A stretch of 45,525 bases of DNA from an uncultured Ruminococcus sp. (GTDB lineage: Bacteria > Bacillota > Clostridia > Oscillospirales > Ruminococcaceae): the NCBI GenBank assembly GCA_910579955.1, contig CAJTWE010000020.1:1-45525 (forward strand), in the 5' to 3' direction. The position numbers and the translations under genes were made by a program. The notes below the pieces were generated by a model that saw only the letters and a program-made list of their open reading frames with translations, was not told the origin of the DNA and ran no database searches. Below, in pieces: positions 33,773-42,645 of this stretch. The stretch's first letter is position 1; each line of letters starts with the position of its first letter.

Positions 33773-34492
33773 ATGCCACGATTTTTTACTGAAAAGGTAT
33801 CCTCTGATATTATTTGTATAACAGGAGAAGACGCTAATCATATTGGCAGATCGCTGCGTATGCGTATTGGAGACGATCTTACTGTATGCTCAGAGGGCAG
33901 AGATTATCATTGCAGAATTACGTCTATAACGCCTGATGAGGTGGTTCTTGAGGTGATATCCTCAGAGCTTTGTGCTGCTGAGCCTACGGTGAATATTACG
34001 TTATATCAGGCAATTCCAAAATCTGATAAGCTTTCATCTATTATACAGAAGTCCGTAGAACTGGGAGCAGTACGAATAGTTCCGGTACTTACGAGAAGGT
34101 GCGTTGCACGTCCTGCAAAAAAAGAATTTGAGAAAAAGCTTTCACGTCTCCAGAAAATCGCAGAGTCCGCAGCAAAGCAGTCAGGCAGAGGCATTATTCC
34201 GGAGGTTGCAAATATGATAACCTTTGACGAAGCTGTAACCGAGATGTCACAGGCTGATGCAGCAATGCTTTTTTACGAAGAGGGAGGCGTGCGTTTTAAC
34301 GAAGTGCCGCTTCAAAATGTTCGTGATATAGCTGTATTTATTGGCAGTGAGGGCGGACTTGATCCGATGGAAGCAGAAAAAGCAAGGAATACAGGCATAT
34401 ATAACGTATGGCTTGGGAATCGTATTCTCAGGTGCGAAACTGCTCCAATAGCAGTTATATCAGTGCTAATGCATCTTACTGGCAATATGTGA
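33773..34492 (+). CDS. rsmE: 16S rRNA U1498 N3-methyltransferase RsmE
   Basis: 239 residues from the ATG at 33773 (AAAGGAG upstream). N-terminal PUA-like domain with HIGRSLRMRIGDDLTVCSEG, then the SPOUT domain with VNITLYQAIPKSDKL, FIGSEGGLDPMEAEKA and LGNRILRCETAPIAVISVL, the knotted SAM site. It methylates U1498 in 16S rRNA. Last gene of the run; no clear terminator is seen after it. Confidence 0.95.
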   Translation: MPRFFTEKVSSDIICITGEDANHIGRSLRMRIGDDLTVCSEGRDYHCRITSITPDEVVLEVISSELCAAEPTVNITLYQAIPKSDKLSSIIQKSVELGAVRIVPVLTRRCVARPAKKEFEKKLSRLQKIAESAAKQSGRGIIPEVANMITFDEAVTEMSQADAAMLFYEEGGVRFNEVPLQNVRDIAVFIGSEGGLDPMEAEKARNTGIYNVWLGNRILRCETAPIAVISVLMHLTGNM

Positions 34493-34542
34493 AAATAAGG
34501 TGTTGCTTTTATGATTTTCTCTGAAAAATGCGTGAATAACGC

Positions 34543-34571
34543 TTGTATTTTTAAAAGATATGTGGTATAAT
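34543..34571 (+). promoter_or_regulatory. Promoter of the Cys/Asp-rich peptide gene
   Basis: TTGTAT (34543-34548), a 17-bp spacer and TATAAT (34566-34571), about 75 bases before the ATG at 34647. Confidence 0.75.
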
Positions 34572-34646
34572 AAATTTAACAGAAGAAAATAGGTACTGCG
34601 GAGCCGTAACTGTCAATAGAATGTCCGCAGAGAAAGAGGTATTATT

Positions 34647-34883
34647 ATGAAGGCAAGTACAATTGTAGCAATCATTCTTGCAACAGGAGCTGTTGTTATG
34701 GGAACTCTTATGATGCTTTCCAAGAGAAAGAAGAAGTCCGCTGCGGACAGCTGTTGTGATTTTGAAGGTCTGGACTGCTGCTGTTCAGATGATGACCTTG
34801 ATGACATTTGCGACAGTGCTTGTGACTGTGTTGATGATGTCAAGGATGCTATTGATGACGTGATTGACAATATTACTGATTGA
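34647..34883 (+). CDS. Small membrane protein with Cys/Asp-rich tail
   Basis: 78 residues from the ATG at 34647 with AAAGAGG upstream. One membrane helix (IVAIILATGAVVMGTLMML) is followed by a basic stop SKRKKK, placing the C-terminus in the cytoplasm. The tail has eight cysteines (SCCDF, DCCCSDD, ICDSACDCVDD) among many aspartates, then an acidic DDVIDNITD end. This composition suggests metal binding or redox chemistry, but I do not know the family. It has its own promoter and terminator, so it is likely a real gene. Confidence 0.75.
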   Translation: MKASTIVAIILATGAVVMGTLMMLSKRKKKSAADSCCDFEGLDCCCSDDDLDDICDSACDCVDDVKDAIDDVIDNITD

Positions 34884-34901
34884 AAATCTTGAGCAAAAAA
34901 T

Positions 34902-34940
34902 AAGTCGCTGTCCTGATAATAGGATAGCGACTTTTTATTT
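34902..34940 (+). terminator. Terminator of the small membrane protein gene
   Basis: AGTCGCTGTCCT pairs with AGGATAGCGACT, followed by TTTTTATTTTAT. It could also serve the convergent gene ending at 34969. Confidence 0.88.
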
Positions 34941-34968
34941 TATATGAGCTTTTAGTTTATTTTAAATT

Positions 34969-35802
34969 TTAATTTCTCTTTTTCTTTATAGTGAAAGCAC
35001 CTGCTGCAAGAGCGGCTGCTGCTACAGCTGAAACAACAATAGCAATTACACCTTCGTCAGCAGTCTTTGATACTGTATTGGTGGTAGTGTTGTTATTGTA
35101 GCCGTTATTGCTGTAACCACTGTAAGTAATAGTTCTTGTAGTGGTTGTAGTAGTTGTTGTTTCCGGCTCGGCAAGACCCTCTACTGTAAATGTTACGAAA
35201 AGAATGTCATCTGCATTTGCCTTGAAATCTTCAGAAACGCTTAAATCCTCAATATCCTGATCCTTGTTTATAATATTCAGAAGATATGTCTTGGAAGTCT
35301 GGTCCGTAGTGAAAGCGTCGGAAGCAGTGCTGTCGAAGCTGAAATTTGTGGTAAGGTTTTCGTCTTTACCGATCTTTATACCTGTTACCTTAAATTTGAA
35401 ATCAGCTGCGGTTTCTGTAGTTACATCACTTTCCAGAACTATGGAGTCAATAACTGCTGCTGCATCTTCGGCAGAAAATTTGTATTTTACAGTATATGTG
35501 CCGTTTGTAGAAAATTCCACTGCATTTTCGCTCTGGATGTTGCCGCCGCCGTTGAAAGAAAGCCATGCCTTATACTTTACCGGTGCGGTAGTAGTTGTTG
35601 TTGTGTCGGAAGTTTCTGATGTATCAGTAGTATCTGTAGTTGTTTCAGATGTTGTTGTATCTGCCTGTTCACTTACAGTTGTAGTTGTTACATCAGTAGT
35701 TGTAGTAGTTTCGTCAGCATAAACAGCAGCAGAAGCTGATGCAAACGCACTTACAGAAACGATAGCAGACGCAGCTGCTATAAGCTTTTTGAAAACATTC
35801 AT
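34969..35802 (-). CDS. Surface protein with Thr-rich linkers and C-terminal anchor, A
   Basis: 277 residues from the ATG at 35802 with AAGGAG upstream. A signal peptide ends near SAAVYADE; a Thr/Ser/Asp-rich linker follows (about residues 31-75), then a domain of strands, a second Thr run, and an Asn/Gly/Tyr segment. The end is NTVSKTADEGVIAIVVSAV, a hydrophobic helix and KKKRN: the shape of a sortase signal, but with TAD in place of the usual TG. A close relative follows upstream (35843-36577). Function unknown; a wall- or membrane-anchored surface protein. Confidence 0.8.
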   Translation of the reverse strand: MNVFKKLIAAASAIVSVSAFASASAAVYADETTTTTDVTTTTVSEQADTTTSETTTDTTDTSETSDTTTTTTAPVKYKAWLSFNGGGNIQSENAVEFSTNGTYTVKYKFSAEDAAAVIDSIVLESDVTTETAADFKFKVTGIKIGKDENLTTNFSFDSTASDAFTTDQTSKTYLLNIINKDQDIEDLSVSEDFKANADDILFVTFTVEGLAEPETTTTTTTTRTITYSGYSNNGYNNNTTTNTVSKTADEGVIAIVVSAVAAAALAAGAFTIKKKRN

Positions 35803-35842
35803 TGTAGTATCTCCTTTTGTTTTTATTTTTATAAATTAAAAA

Positions 35843-36577
35843 TTATTTTCTCTTTCTTCTTGCTGTAAAGGCAGCTGCTGCAAGTGCTGCTGCTGCTGTA
35901 CCAGCGGCAACAATAGCAATAACTCCAGGGTCGGCAGTCTGAGAAACAGTGTTTGTAACAGTTCCGGTAACGACCTGCGTTCCTACTGTTGTTGCAGGGA
36001 AAACTTCGGCAGTAGTTATTTCAGTAGTTGTTGTAACAGGTGCGGAAGCAACGCCGGAAATACTGAAATCAATTACCAGTTTGTCATACATAGTAGCAGT
36101 TTCAGGGAAATTTGTAGCTATAGCCTTTGCTGCATCAGGGCCGAAATTATAGAGTATATTCAGACGATGACAGCCGTTGGCATTTTTTGTCTGTATGGCT
36201 TTTGAAGCATCAAACGGTACGTCAACATTATATCCCTCAGACTTTTCTATATAGATACTATTTACTGTTATCTTTGCATCTGGTATAGAAGCGGAGTCAA
36301 TATTAGTGTCAAGAACCAATGTTGTTATAGAGCTTGCACCTGTCTGAAAATCGTAGGAAACACTATAATCTCCGTCATAAGAGATAGCTTCAGAATTATC
36401 ATTTTTCTGATCCCAAAGTTCTTTATCTGCATTTATACCCATTAATACAGTATAAGGTGCAGAGTAAACAGGAGAAAGTGACTTTTCTGCGGCAGAAGCT
36501 GTAAGAGAGGACGCAGCAAGTACGCCTATGGATACAGCTGCTGTGAAAGCTATGCAAATTCTTTTTATGATGTTCAT
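35843..36577 (-). CDS. Surface protein with C-terminal anchor, B (paralogue of A)
   Basis: 244 residues from the ATG at 36577 with AAGGAG upstream. It has a signal peptide (to about LTASAAEKS), a beta-rich domain, a short Thr stretch (PVTTTTEITTAEV) and the end NTVSQTADPGVIAIVAAGT, a hydrophobic helix and RRKRK. The C-terminal 40 residues closely match the neighbouring protein A and the N-terminal layout is alike, so the two arose by duplication; the long Thr linker of A is missing here. No catalytic motif. 40 bases separate the genes, so they may be one operon. Confidence 0.78.
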   Translation of the reverse strand: MNIIKRICIAFTAAVSIGVLAASSLTASAAEKSLSPVYSAPYTVLMGINADKELWDQKNDNSEAISYDGDYSVSYDFQTGASSITTLVLDTNIDSASIPDAKITVNSIYIEKSEGYNVDVPFDASKAIQTKNANGCHRLNILYNFGPDAAKAIATNFPETATMYDKLVIDFSISGVASAPVTTTTEITTAEVFPATTVGTQVVTGTVTNTVSQTADPGVIAIVAAGTAAAALAAAAFTARRKRK

Positions 36578-36662
36578 TTTGCATACTCCTTTTTATATGT
36601 ATTTATATAGACATATTATATCACAACAGATTCATTATGTCTAGTATTATTTTTAATTTTCA

Positions 36663-39600
36663 TCATTCCATCACTTCAATTACTTTTTCTATAAGGGTAA
36701 GAGGCTTCATATTCTTTGAAATTGAAACTCCTATGTATGGTTTTTTCAGGCTGTTGAATATAATTTTGCCACGGAATTCCGAAGCAAGAGCTGTTACCTG
36801 CTCCTGTGATGGATTGGTGATAAAGAAATATATCTTGTCATTTCGCTGATTTATTTCTGTAATACCAAGCTTTGCCGCACGGTTTCTGAGAAGGGATACG
36901 GAAATAAGTCCCATTATTTCTGACGGCGGCTCTCCGTATCTGTCTATGATCTCATCAAGGAGATCCAGCTTATCATCTTCCGTTTCAACAGCAGCTATTT
37001 TACGGTACATAGAAAGGCGCTGACTCAGACTTTCAATATAATTTTCCGGAATATGTGCGTTTATCTGAACGTCAACGATACATTCCGCAGCCTTTTCCGG
37101 TTTTTCTCCACGTTCCTCAGCCACAGCTTCGCCGAGAAGCTTTAGGTACATATCATAGCCTACCGATTCCATATGACCATGCTGTCTGCCACCTAAAATA
37201 CTTCCTGCACCTCTTATTTCGAGGTCACGGAGTGCGATTTGGAATCCACTTCCGAATTGTGTGAATTCTTTCATAGCAGCAAGACGTTTTGCAGATACTT
37301 CCGAAATGGATTTATCCCTTTTAAATGTGAAATATGCATATGCTCTTCGGCTGCTGCGTCCTACTCGTCCTCTTAGCTGATAAAGCTGAGAAAGCCCGAA
37401 ATAGTCAGCATTTTCCAGAATAAGTGTGTTTACATTTGAAACGTCAACGCCGGTTTCAATGATAGTTGTACATACAAGAACGTCTATTTCCTGTTCTACA
37501 AGCTGCCGCCATATCTCGGACATTTCGTTTTCGCTCATTCTTCCGTGTGCAACGCCTATACGGGCTTCCGGTAAAGCCTGTCTTATTTTTGACGCAGTAA
37601 ACTCAATAGTATCCACACGATTATGGATATAGTAAACCTGACCTCCACGTCTCAGCTCACGTTCAATAGCGCCTATTATCATGCCGAAGCTGTATTCTAA
37701 AACATAGGTCTGTACAGGATGTCTGTCCTGTGGGGCTTCTGCAATAACGGACATATCACGTATACCACTCATTGCCATATTGAGAGTTCGTGGAATAGGC
37801 GTTGCGGAAAGTGTGAGAATATCCACACCGGAGAACATTTCCTTAAATTTTTCTTTATGCGCAACGCCGAAACGTTGTTCTTCGTCTATGATGGCAAGGC
37901 CAAGGTTTTTGAATTTTACGTCTTTTTGTACGATTCTGTGAGTGCCGATTATAATATCAGCGGTTCCCTTTTCCATACGTTTTATAGTTTCTTTTTGCTG
38001 CTTTGGAGTACGGAATCTTGACAGCAGCTCTATATTTACAGGGAATGCCTCAAATCTTCTGAGAGCTGTCTGGTAGTGCTGCATTGCGAGTACTGTAGTA
38101 GGCACTAATATAGCGCACTGTTTGCCGCTGAGTACGCATTTCATGGCAGCACGAAGTGCGACCTCAGTTTTGCCGAAGCCGACATCTCCGCAAAGAAGTC
38201 TGTCCATAGGGCGGATATTTTCCATATCTGCCTTGATCTCTTCTATTGCGTTAAGCTGATCGTCTGTTTCAATATATGGAAAGCGCTGTTCAAAGTCACG
38301 CTGAACTTCATCGTCGGGTTCAAAAGCAATGCCCTTTGCCTGTTCACGTTTAGCGTAAAGTGCTGTAAGCTCCTTTGCCATATCTTTTACTGCACGCTTT
38401 ACATTGTTTCGAGTTTTCTGCCATTCGGAGGATGATAGCTTATGCAGCTTTACGCCGGTGTCATCACGAGAACCAATGTATTTTGAAACAAGATCCATCT
38501 GAGTGACAGGAACATAAAGATTTTCATTTCCTGCATACTGGATCATTATGTAATCTTTGGTTATATCCTCAAGGCATAGTTTTTTTATACCTGCAAAACG
38601 TCCGATTCCGTGGAGAGCATGAACCACAAGATCTCCTTTTGAAAGGTCAGCAAGAGAACGCAGTTCCTTTCCGGGAGCTGATTTTGGCTTTCTGCTTTTT
38701 GAACGAAGTGCCTTTGCCTGAGTTATAAGAGCTGTTTTTATCTCAGGATAGGAAAATCCGCTGGAAAAGCTGCCTGTCATAAGATAAACGTGCCCCTTTT
38801 TCCACGATGCGGCTTCATCGGCGATACTGCATGAAAATCCATCCTTTTCAAGATCGCTTTTTATTATTGGCAGCGTTTTTTCACTTCCTGCTGCAAGCAT
38901 AATACAGTAGCCCATTTCGCACAGCTCCTGCAAATCTTCTGTAAGCTGGCGCATTTCACCGCCCCATGGTGCGGACTGGAACGCATCTACAGAGATAAGC
39001 TTTTTAAAGTCTACGTGTTCCCCGCCCTGTAAAAAGTTGCTTGCGTAGATGCAGAAGCCGCATTTTTCAGCTTCATGCTGAATAACAGGCAGCTCTGCCA
39101 TGTGACCTGTAAGCTTGCTGCAAAGGGTTCCCTCTTCAAGCATTATCTTCACATCTTCCTGATAACGCTGAGATATATTATTTGCTGTACCAACAGAGCC
39201 AGAAAACTCGCTGAAAATAATGCAGCCAAAATCATACTCAAATATAAGCGGCAGCTTGTCATATATAATGGGTATATATTTATCTATATTGCTTAGGCTA
39301 AGACCGTCACGAAGTGCGGCGGCATCATTTTTCAGAATTTCCTTTGCGGCAGGAGCACGTTTTCCACGTAGAGAATCTGCAAGGATACTTATTTTTTCAG
39401 AGAGACTGACATAGTCGCATATGACCTCTTTGGCAGGAGGAATAATCACTTCTTCAAGTGCAGAGATACGTCTCTGACTTTCTGTGCTGAATTCTGAAAC
39501 AGTATCTATTTCATCGCCCCAAAGCTCTATTCTAATAGGATTTACAGCTTGCGGAGGGAAAATATCTACAATTGCACCACGTACAGCAAACTGCCCCTGA

Positions 39601-40118
39601 CCTTCAACCGTATCGGCACGGACGTATCCCATATTCAGAAGGCTTTTTGTAAATTCTGTAAGTTCTACTGTTTTTCCTACGGAAAGCGATATACTAATGC
39701 TTTCAAGCTGCTTCTTTGGTATAACAGGCTGCATTACTGCTTCTATAGATGCAGATACAACTTTGCATGAACCATTTATAACATCGGAAAGCGCTGCAAG
39801 TCGTCCGCATACGAATTCGCCGGAAATTCCCTCCACAGGAGCTAAAACAAGTTCTCTTGCAGGAAAAAGAGCTGCTGTGTGTGATGCTTCTGATGGAGAC
39901 ATAGTGTTTATGTCGCTGCAAATACGTCTTGCCTCGTTTTCGTCTGGTGATATTATAAGTACTGGTTTTCCGGTTTTTTTGGCAAGTACAAGTGCAAGCT
40001 GTGCCTTGTGAACAATGGAAAGCCCTGTAAGTGACACAGGAGATGTATTGTTCTGAATGCAGTTGTCAAGTGTTTTATAAGCGGAAAGCGTTTGGAATGT
40101 ATTTTCAAAAAAGCTCAT
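36663..40118 (-). CDS. mfd: Transcription-repair coupling factor Mfd
   Basis: 1151 residues from the ATG at 40118 with AAAGGAG upstream; 17 earlier codons lack a site. The N-terminal UvrB-like domains lead to the RNA-polymerase-interaction domain (KGDLVVHALHGIGRFAGIKK), then the RecG-like motor: DRLLCGDVGFGKTEVALRAA (Walker A), IIDEEQRFGV, LSATPIPRTLNMA and QLRGRVGRSSRRAYAYF. Mfd removes stalled RNA polymerase and recruits UvrA. Normal length. Downstream of pth on the same strand. Confidence 0.97.
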   Translation of the reverse strand: MSFFENTFQTLSAYKTLDNCIQNNTSPVSLTGLSIVHKAQLALVLAKKTGKPVLIISPDENEARRICSDINTMSPSEASHTAALFPARELVLAPVEGISGEFVCGRLAALSDVINGSCKVVSASIEAVMQPVIPKKQLESISISLSVGKTVELTEFTKSLLNMGYVRADTVEGQGQFAVRGAIVDIFPPQAVNPIRIELWGDEIDTVSEFSTESQRRISALEEVIIPPAKEVICDYVSLSEKISILADSLRGKRAPAAKEILKNDAAALRDGLSLSNIDKYIPIIYDKLPLIFEYDFGCIIFSEFSGSVGTANNISQRYQEDVKIMLEEGTLCSKLTGHMAELPVIQHEAEKCGFCIYASNFLQGGEHVDFKKLISVDAFQSAPWGGEMRQLTEDLQELCEMGYCIMLAAGSEKTLPIIKSDLEKDGFSCSIADEAASWKKGHVYLMTGSFSSGFSYPEIKTALITQAKALRSKSRKPKSAPGKELRSLADLSKGDLVVHALHGIGRFAGIKKLCLEDITKDYIMIQYAGNENLYVPVTQMDLVSKYIGSRDDTGVKLHKLSSSEWQKTRNNVKRAVKDMAKELTALYAKREQAKGIAFEPDDEVQRDFEQRFPYIETDDQLNAIEEIKADMENIRPMDRLLCGDVGFGKTEVALRAAMKCVLSGKQCAILVPTTVLAMQHYQTALRRFEAFPVNIELLSRFRTPKQQKETIKRMEKGTADIIIGTHRIVQKDVKFKNLGLAIIDEEQRFGVAHKEKFKEMFSGVDILTLSATPIPRTLNMAMSGIRDMSVIAEAPQDRHPVQTYVLEYSFGMIIGAIERELRRGGQVYYIHNRVDTIEFTASKIRQALPEARIGVAHGRMSENEMSEIWRQLVEQEIDVLVCTTIIETGVDVSNVNTLILENADYFGLSQLYQLRGRVGRSSRRAYAYFTFKRDKSISEVSAKRLAAMKEFTQFGSGFQIALRDLEIRGAGSILGGRQHGHMESVGYDMYLKLLGEAVAEERGEKPEKAAECIVDVQINAHIPENYIESLSQRLSMYRKIAAVETEDDKLDLLDEIIDRYGEPPSEIMGLISVSLLRNRAAKLGITEINQRNDKIYFFITNPSQEQVTALASEFRGKIIFNSLKKPYIGVSISKNMKPLTLIEKVIEVME

Positions 40119-40206
40119 TTTTCGCTCCTTTCTGCGAATATAATTCAGATTAAAAGATATAAAAATCAAAAAAATTTATTGATTTATGTATTCTGCTTTT
40201 GCTGTT

Positions 40207-40839
40207 TTATTTACTGCTGAATTTATTCATAGCCTCGTCTATTTTTCCCTGAACGATAAGCTCTGCTGCTTTTGCTGCATTTTGCAGAGCAGGTTCAAGC
40301 GCTTTTGTATCATCCTCGGTAAATTTGCTCAGCACCCAGTCCGCAAGATCATAGTCAGGGCGTGGCTTTGCCCCAACGCCGATGCGTATCCTTGGAAATT
40401 CGTCTGTACCCAGAAGAGCAATTATACTCTTCATTCCATTGTGTCCTCCGGCACTTCCCTTTCGTCTGATACGCAGCTTACCCGGTGGCAGAGTTATGTC
40501 ATCATAAATTATAACAACTCTCTCAGGGGGAATTTTGTAGAAATCCGCCGCTGCTGATACAGCTTCGCCGCTTAAATTCATAAAAGTACCGGGCTTTAGG
40601 AGTAGACATCTCTCTTTGCCTACTGTACCGTCACCGCAGTCACCTTTGAATTTTTTTGTTTTTACGTCAATACTGCACATTTTTGCAAGCTCATCAAGTC
40701 CCATAAATCCTGCATTGTGTCTTGTATTTGTATATGCAAGTCCCGGGTTTCCGAGACCTGCTATTATCCATGAAATTTTACCGGATGCATTATTTGAACG
40801 CTCTTCCTCCAGCGATTTAAAAATATCGAAAATACTCAT
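40207..40839 (-). CDS. pth: Peptidyl-tRNA hydrolase
   Basis: 210 residues from the ATG at 40839 (GAGAGG upstream). Core motifs WIIAGLGNPGLAYTNTRHNAGF (shown in part: AGLGNPG and NTRHNAGF with the catalytic His), LLKPGTFMNLSGEAV, YDDITLPPGKLRIR and GGHNGMKSI. The first 22 residues, before ISWIIAGLGNPG, are extra compared with most family members (about 190). It releases peptides from stalled tRNAs. mfd follows after a gap of 88 bases, a common pairing in Firmicutes. Confidence 0.96.
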   Translation of the reverse strand: MSIFDIFKSLEEERSNNASGKISWIIAGLGNPGLAYTNTRHNAGFMGLDELAKMCSIDVKTKKFKGDCGDGTVGKERCLLLKPGTFMNLSGEAVSAAADFYKIPPERVVIIYDDITLPPGKLRIRRKGSAGGHNGMKSIIALLGTDEFPRIRIGVGAKPRPDYDLADWVLSKFTEDDTKALEPALQNAAKAAELIVQGKIDEAMNKFSSK

Positions 40840-40871
40840 AATTTACCTCTCAACCTATCTATAACCTGCAT

Positions 40872-40904
40872 AATGCGGTACTGAAAAAATATCAGCACCG
40901 CATT
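40872..40904. terminator. Hairpin between pth and glmU
   Basis: AATGCGGTACTGA (40872-40884) pairs with TCAGCACCGCATT (40892-40904), one mismatch. It sits just after the glmU stop. It lacks a clear T-run on the minus strand, so it may be a weak terminator or a processing site. Confidence 0.55.
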
Positions 40905-40912
40905 TGTTTCTA

Positions 40913-42328
40913 TTACTTTTTATTATTCTTATCTTTAGCCTTGTCTTTTTCTGCAAAGAGTTTGTTTTTCAGCTTTCTAAGGCTGTAGCCCTCTTTGACT
41001 TTAAGCTGCCCTCTTTCAACAGCGAGCGCATAGTCCGGAACGTCCTTTGTGATAGTAGAACCAGCCGCCGTGTAAACGCCGTTTCCAAGCTTTACAGGAG
41101 CGATGAGATTGGTGTTGCAGCCGATAAAGCAGCTGTCGCCGATCTCGCATCTCTGTTTGCTTATTCCGTCGTAGTTTACAGTAACAGTACCGCAGCCGAA
41201 GTTTACTTTCTTTCCTACATCGCTGTCGCCTACATATGTGAGATGTGCGATAGATGTCTGTTCACCTACAGTAGAGTTCTTTACTTCTACGAAATCGCCT
41301 ATTTTTACGCCGCTTTTTATATAAGAATTCGGTCTTATATGTACGAAAGGCCCTATTTTAACATTGTCCTCAATTACAGAATTATAAGCCTGTACATTGT
41401 TTAGCTTGCAGTGCTGACCAATAGTTGTATTGTCTATTATACAGTTTGGACCGATCTTGCAATGAGAACCTATTTTAGTTTTGCCCTTTAAAATAGTTCC
41501 CGGCTGAATAACTGTCGCAGCTTCGATCTCAACGTCAGTACCAATAATAACGCCGTCAGTGCATATAAAATCAACGCCGCCGTCCATATGCTTTTCAATG
41601 ACCTTCTGTCTTGCGTTTTCACGCAGCATAAGCAGGTCTTTTCGTGTATTTGCGCCGAGTATAACGTCTGTATTTTCTGTAAGATATACGCCGGCTCTTC
41701 TTCCTTCTGCAATCGCAATGCCTATTGTGTCTGTGAGATAATATTCACCCTGTGCGTTTTGAGGTGTAAGCTTTGATAAAAATTCCAAAAGATCAGCTGT
41801 TTTAAACCAGTAAGCTCCCGAATTTACTTCCTTTATCTTTTTTTGTGCCGCAGAAGCGTCCTTTTCTTCAACTATCTCAGAAATACCGTCGCTTTCGCTG
41901 CGGATAATTCTTCCATATCCATAAGGCTTATCAAGTTCTGCTGTAATTACTGTAACGGAATTGTTTTGAGCGTTATGAAGCTCCAGTGCATTCTTTATTG
42001 TTTCGGCATCCATAAACGGAGCGTCGCCGCATAGAATAAGTGTGTTGCCCTCAGTATTCTTTTCAATAAAACTTTTTGCCTGCATCACAGCATGACCTGT
42101 ACCTAAACGCTCGCTCTGTAATGCTGTTTCGTATTTTCCGTTTATATAATGCTCAATATATTCAGCTTTATATCCAGTGATTATACACAGCTCTGAAACC
42201 TCTGCCTCCTCACATGCTCTGATGACCCAGCCAAGCATTGGTACATCAAGAATCTCAAGCATGGGCTTTGGAATGTCAGCCTTCATGCGTTTGCCGTGAC
42301 CTCCGGCAAGAATAATAGCTTGATTCAT
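40913..42328 (-). CDS. glmU: Bifunctional GlmU (UDP-GlcNAc synthesis)
   Basis: 471 residues from the ATG at 42328. N-terminal uridylyltransferase: IILAGGHGKRMKADIPKPML (the usual LAAGxGTRM with slight changes) and LILCGDAPFMDAETI. The C-terminal half is a left-handed beta-helix of hexapeptide repeats (IGPNCIIDNTTIGQHCKL, then VEVKNSTVGEQTSIAHLTYV), the acetyltransferase. It makes UDP-GlcNAc for peptidoglycan. Usual length (about 455-470). Confidence 0.95.
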   Translation of the reverse strand: MNQAIILAGGHGKRMKADIPKPMLEILDVPMLGWVIRACEEAEVSELCIITGYKAEYIEHYINGKYETALQSERLGTGHAVMQAKSFIEKNTEGNTLILCGDAPFMDAETIKNALELHNAQNNSVTVITAELDKPYGYGRIIRSESDGISEIVEEKDASAAQKKIKEVNSGAYWFKTADLLEFLSKLTPQNAQGEYYLTDTIGIAIAEGRRAGVYLTENTDVILGANTRKDLLMLRENARQKVIEKHMDGGVDFICTDGVIIGTDVEIEAATVIQPGTILKGKTKIGSHCKIGPNCIIDNTTIGQHCKLNNVQAYNSVIEDNVKIGPFVHIRPNSYIKSGVKIGDFVEVKNSTVGEQTSIAHLTYVGDSDVGKKVNFGCGTVTVNYDGISKQRCEIGDSCFIGCNTNLIAPVKLGNGVYTAAGSTITKDVPDYALAVERGQLKVKEGYSLRKLKNKLFAEKDKAKDKNNKK

Positions 42329-42521
42329 AAAAAACTTCCTCTCTTAAAGATATTTTGCATAAATGGATTTTGCCATAAAATGCTATACATATATATTATT
42401 ACAAATTTTGAAAGATTTTGCAAGAGTTATTTTTGAAAAAAGCATCGAATTTGTAATTTTTGTACAAGTTGCTAAAAAAATTGTCTTAAATTTTTTGGAA
42501 AAAAGGTATGGTAATTTTAGG

Positions 42522-42537
42522 TATAATATGGTATAAT
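42522..42537 (+). promoter_or_regulatory. Extended -10 promoter(s) of ppdK
   Basis: Two TATAAT boxes ten bases apart (42522-42527 and 42532-42537). The second is preceded by TGG (TGGTATAAT), an extended -10. No good -35 is seen. The start site would be near 42544. The AT-rich stretch 42329-42521 upstream has no gene. Confidence 0.65.
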
Positions 42538-42543
42538 AAAAAT

Positions 42544-42645
42544 ACGACTGGTTTGGGTAGGGTGATGTGCGACTCTACCACGCTTTCCGGACATACCACG
42601 GACAGCATTACCGGTTATAACGAAAAAACGGAGGTATAACTCGAA
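42544..42645 (+). ncRNA. Structured 5' leader of ppdK
   Basis: The GC-richer leader can fold into a three-way junction: P1 ACTGGT (42547-42552) with ACCGGT (42610-42615, one G-U pair), P2 GGTAG (42556-42560) with CTACC (42575-42579), and P3 TCCG (42586-42589) with CGGA (42599-42602). It begins at the expected transcription start and ends before the GGAGG of ppdK. It matches no riboswitch class I know, so it is only a candidate cis-acting RNA. Confidence 0.45.

Noticed and set aside
35582..35720. Short tandem units (gta/gtt type) that look like a CRISPR or microsatellite
   Set aside because: They encode the Thr-rich linker of a surface protein; no regular spacers or conserved repeat length.
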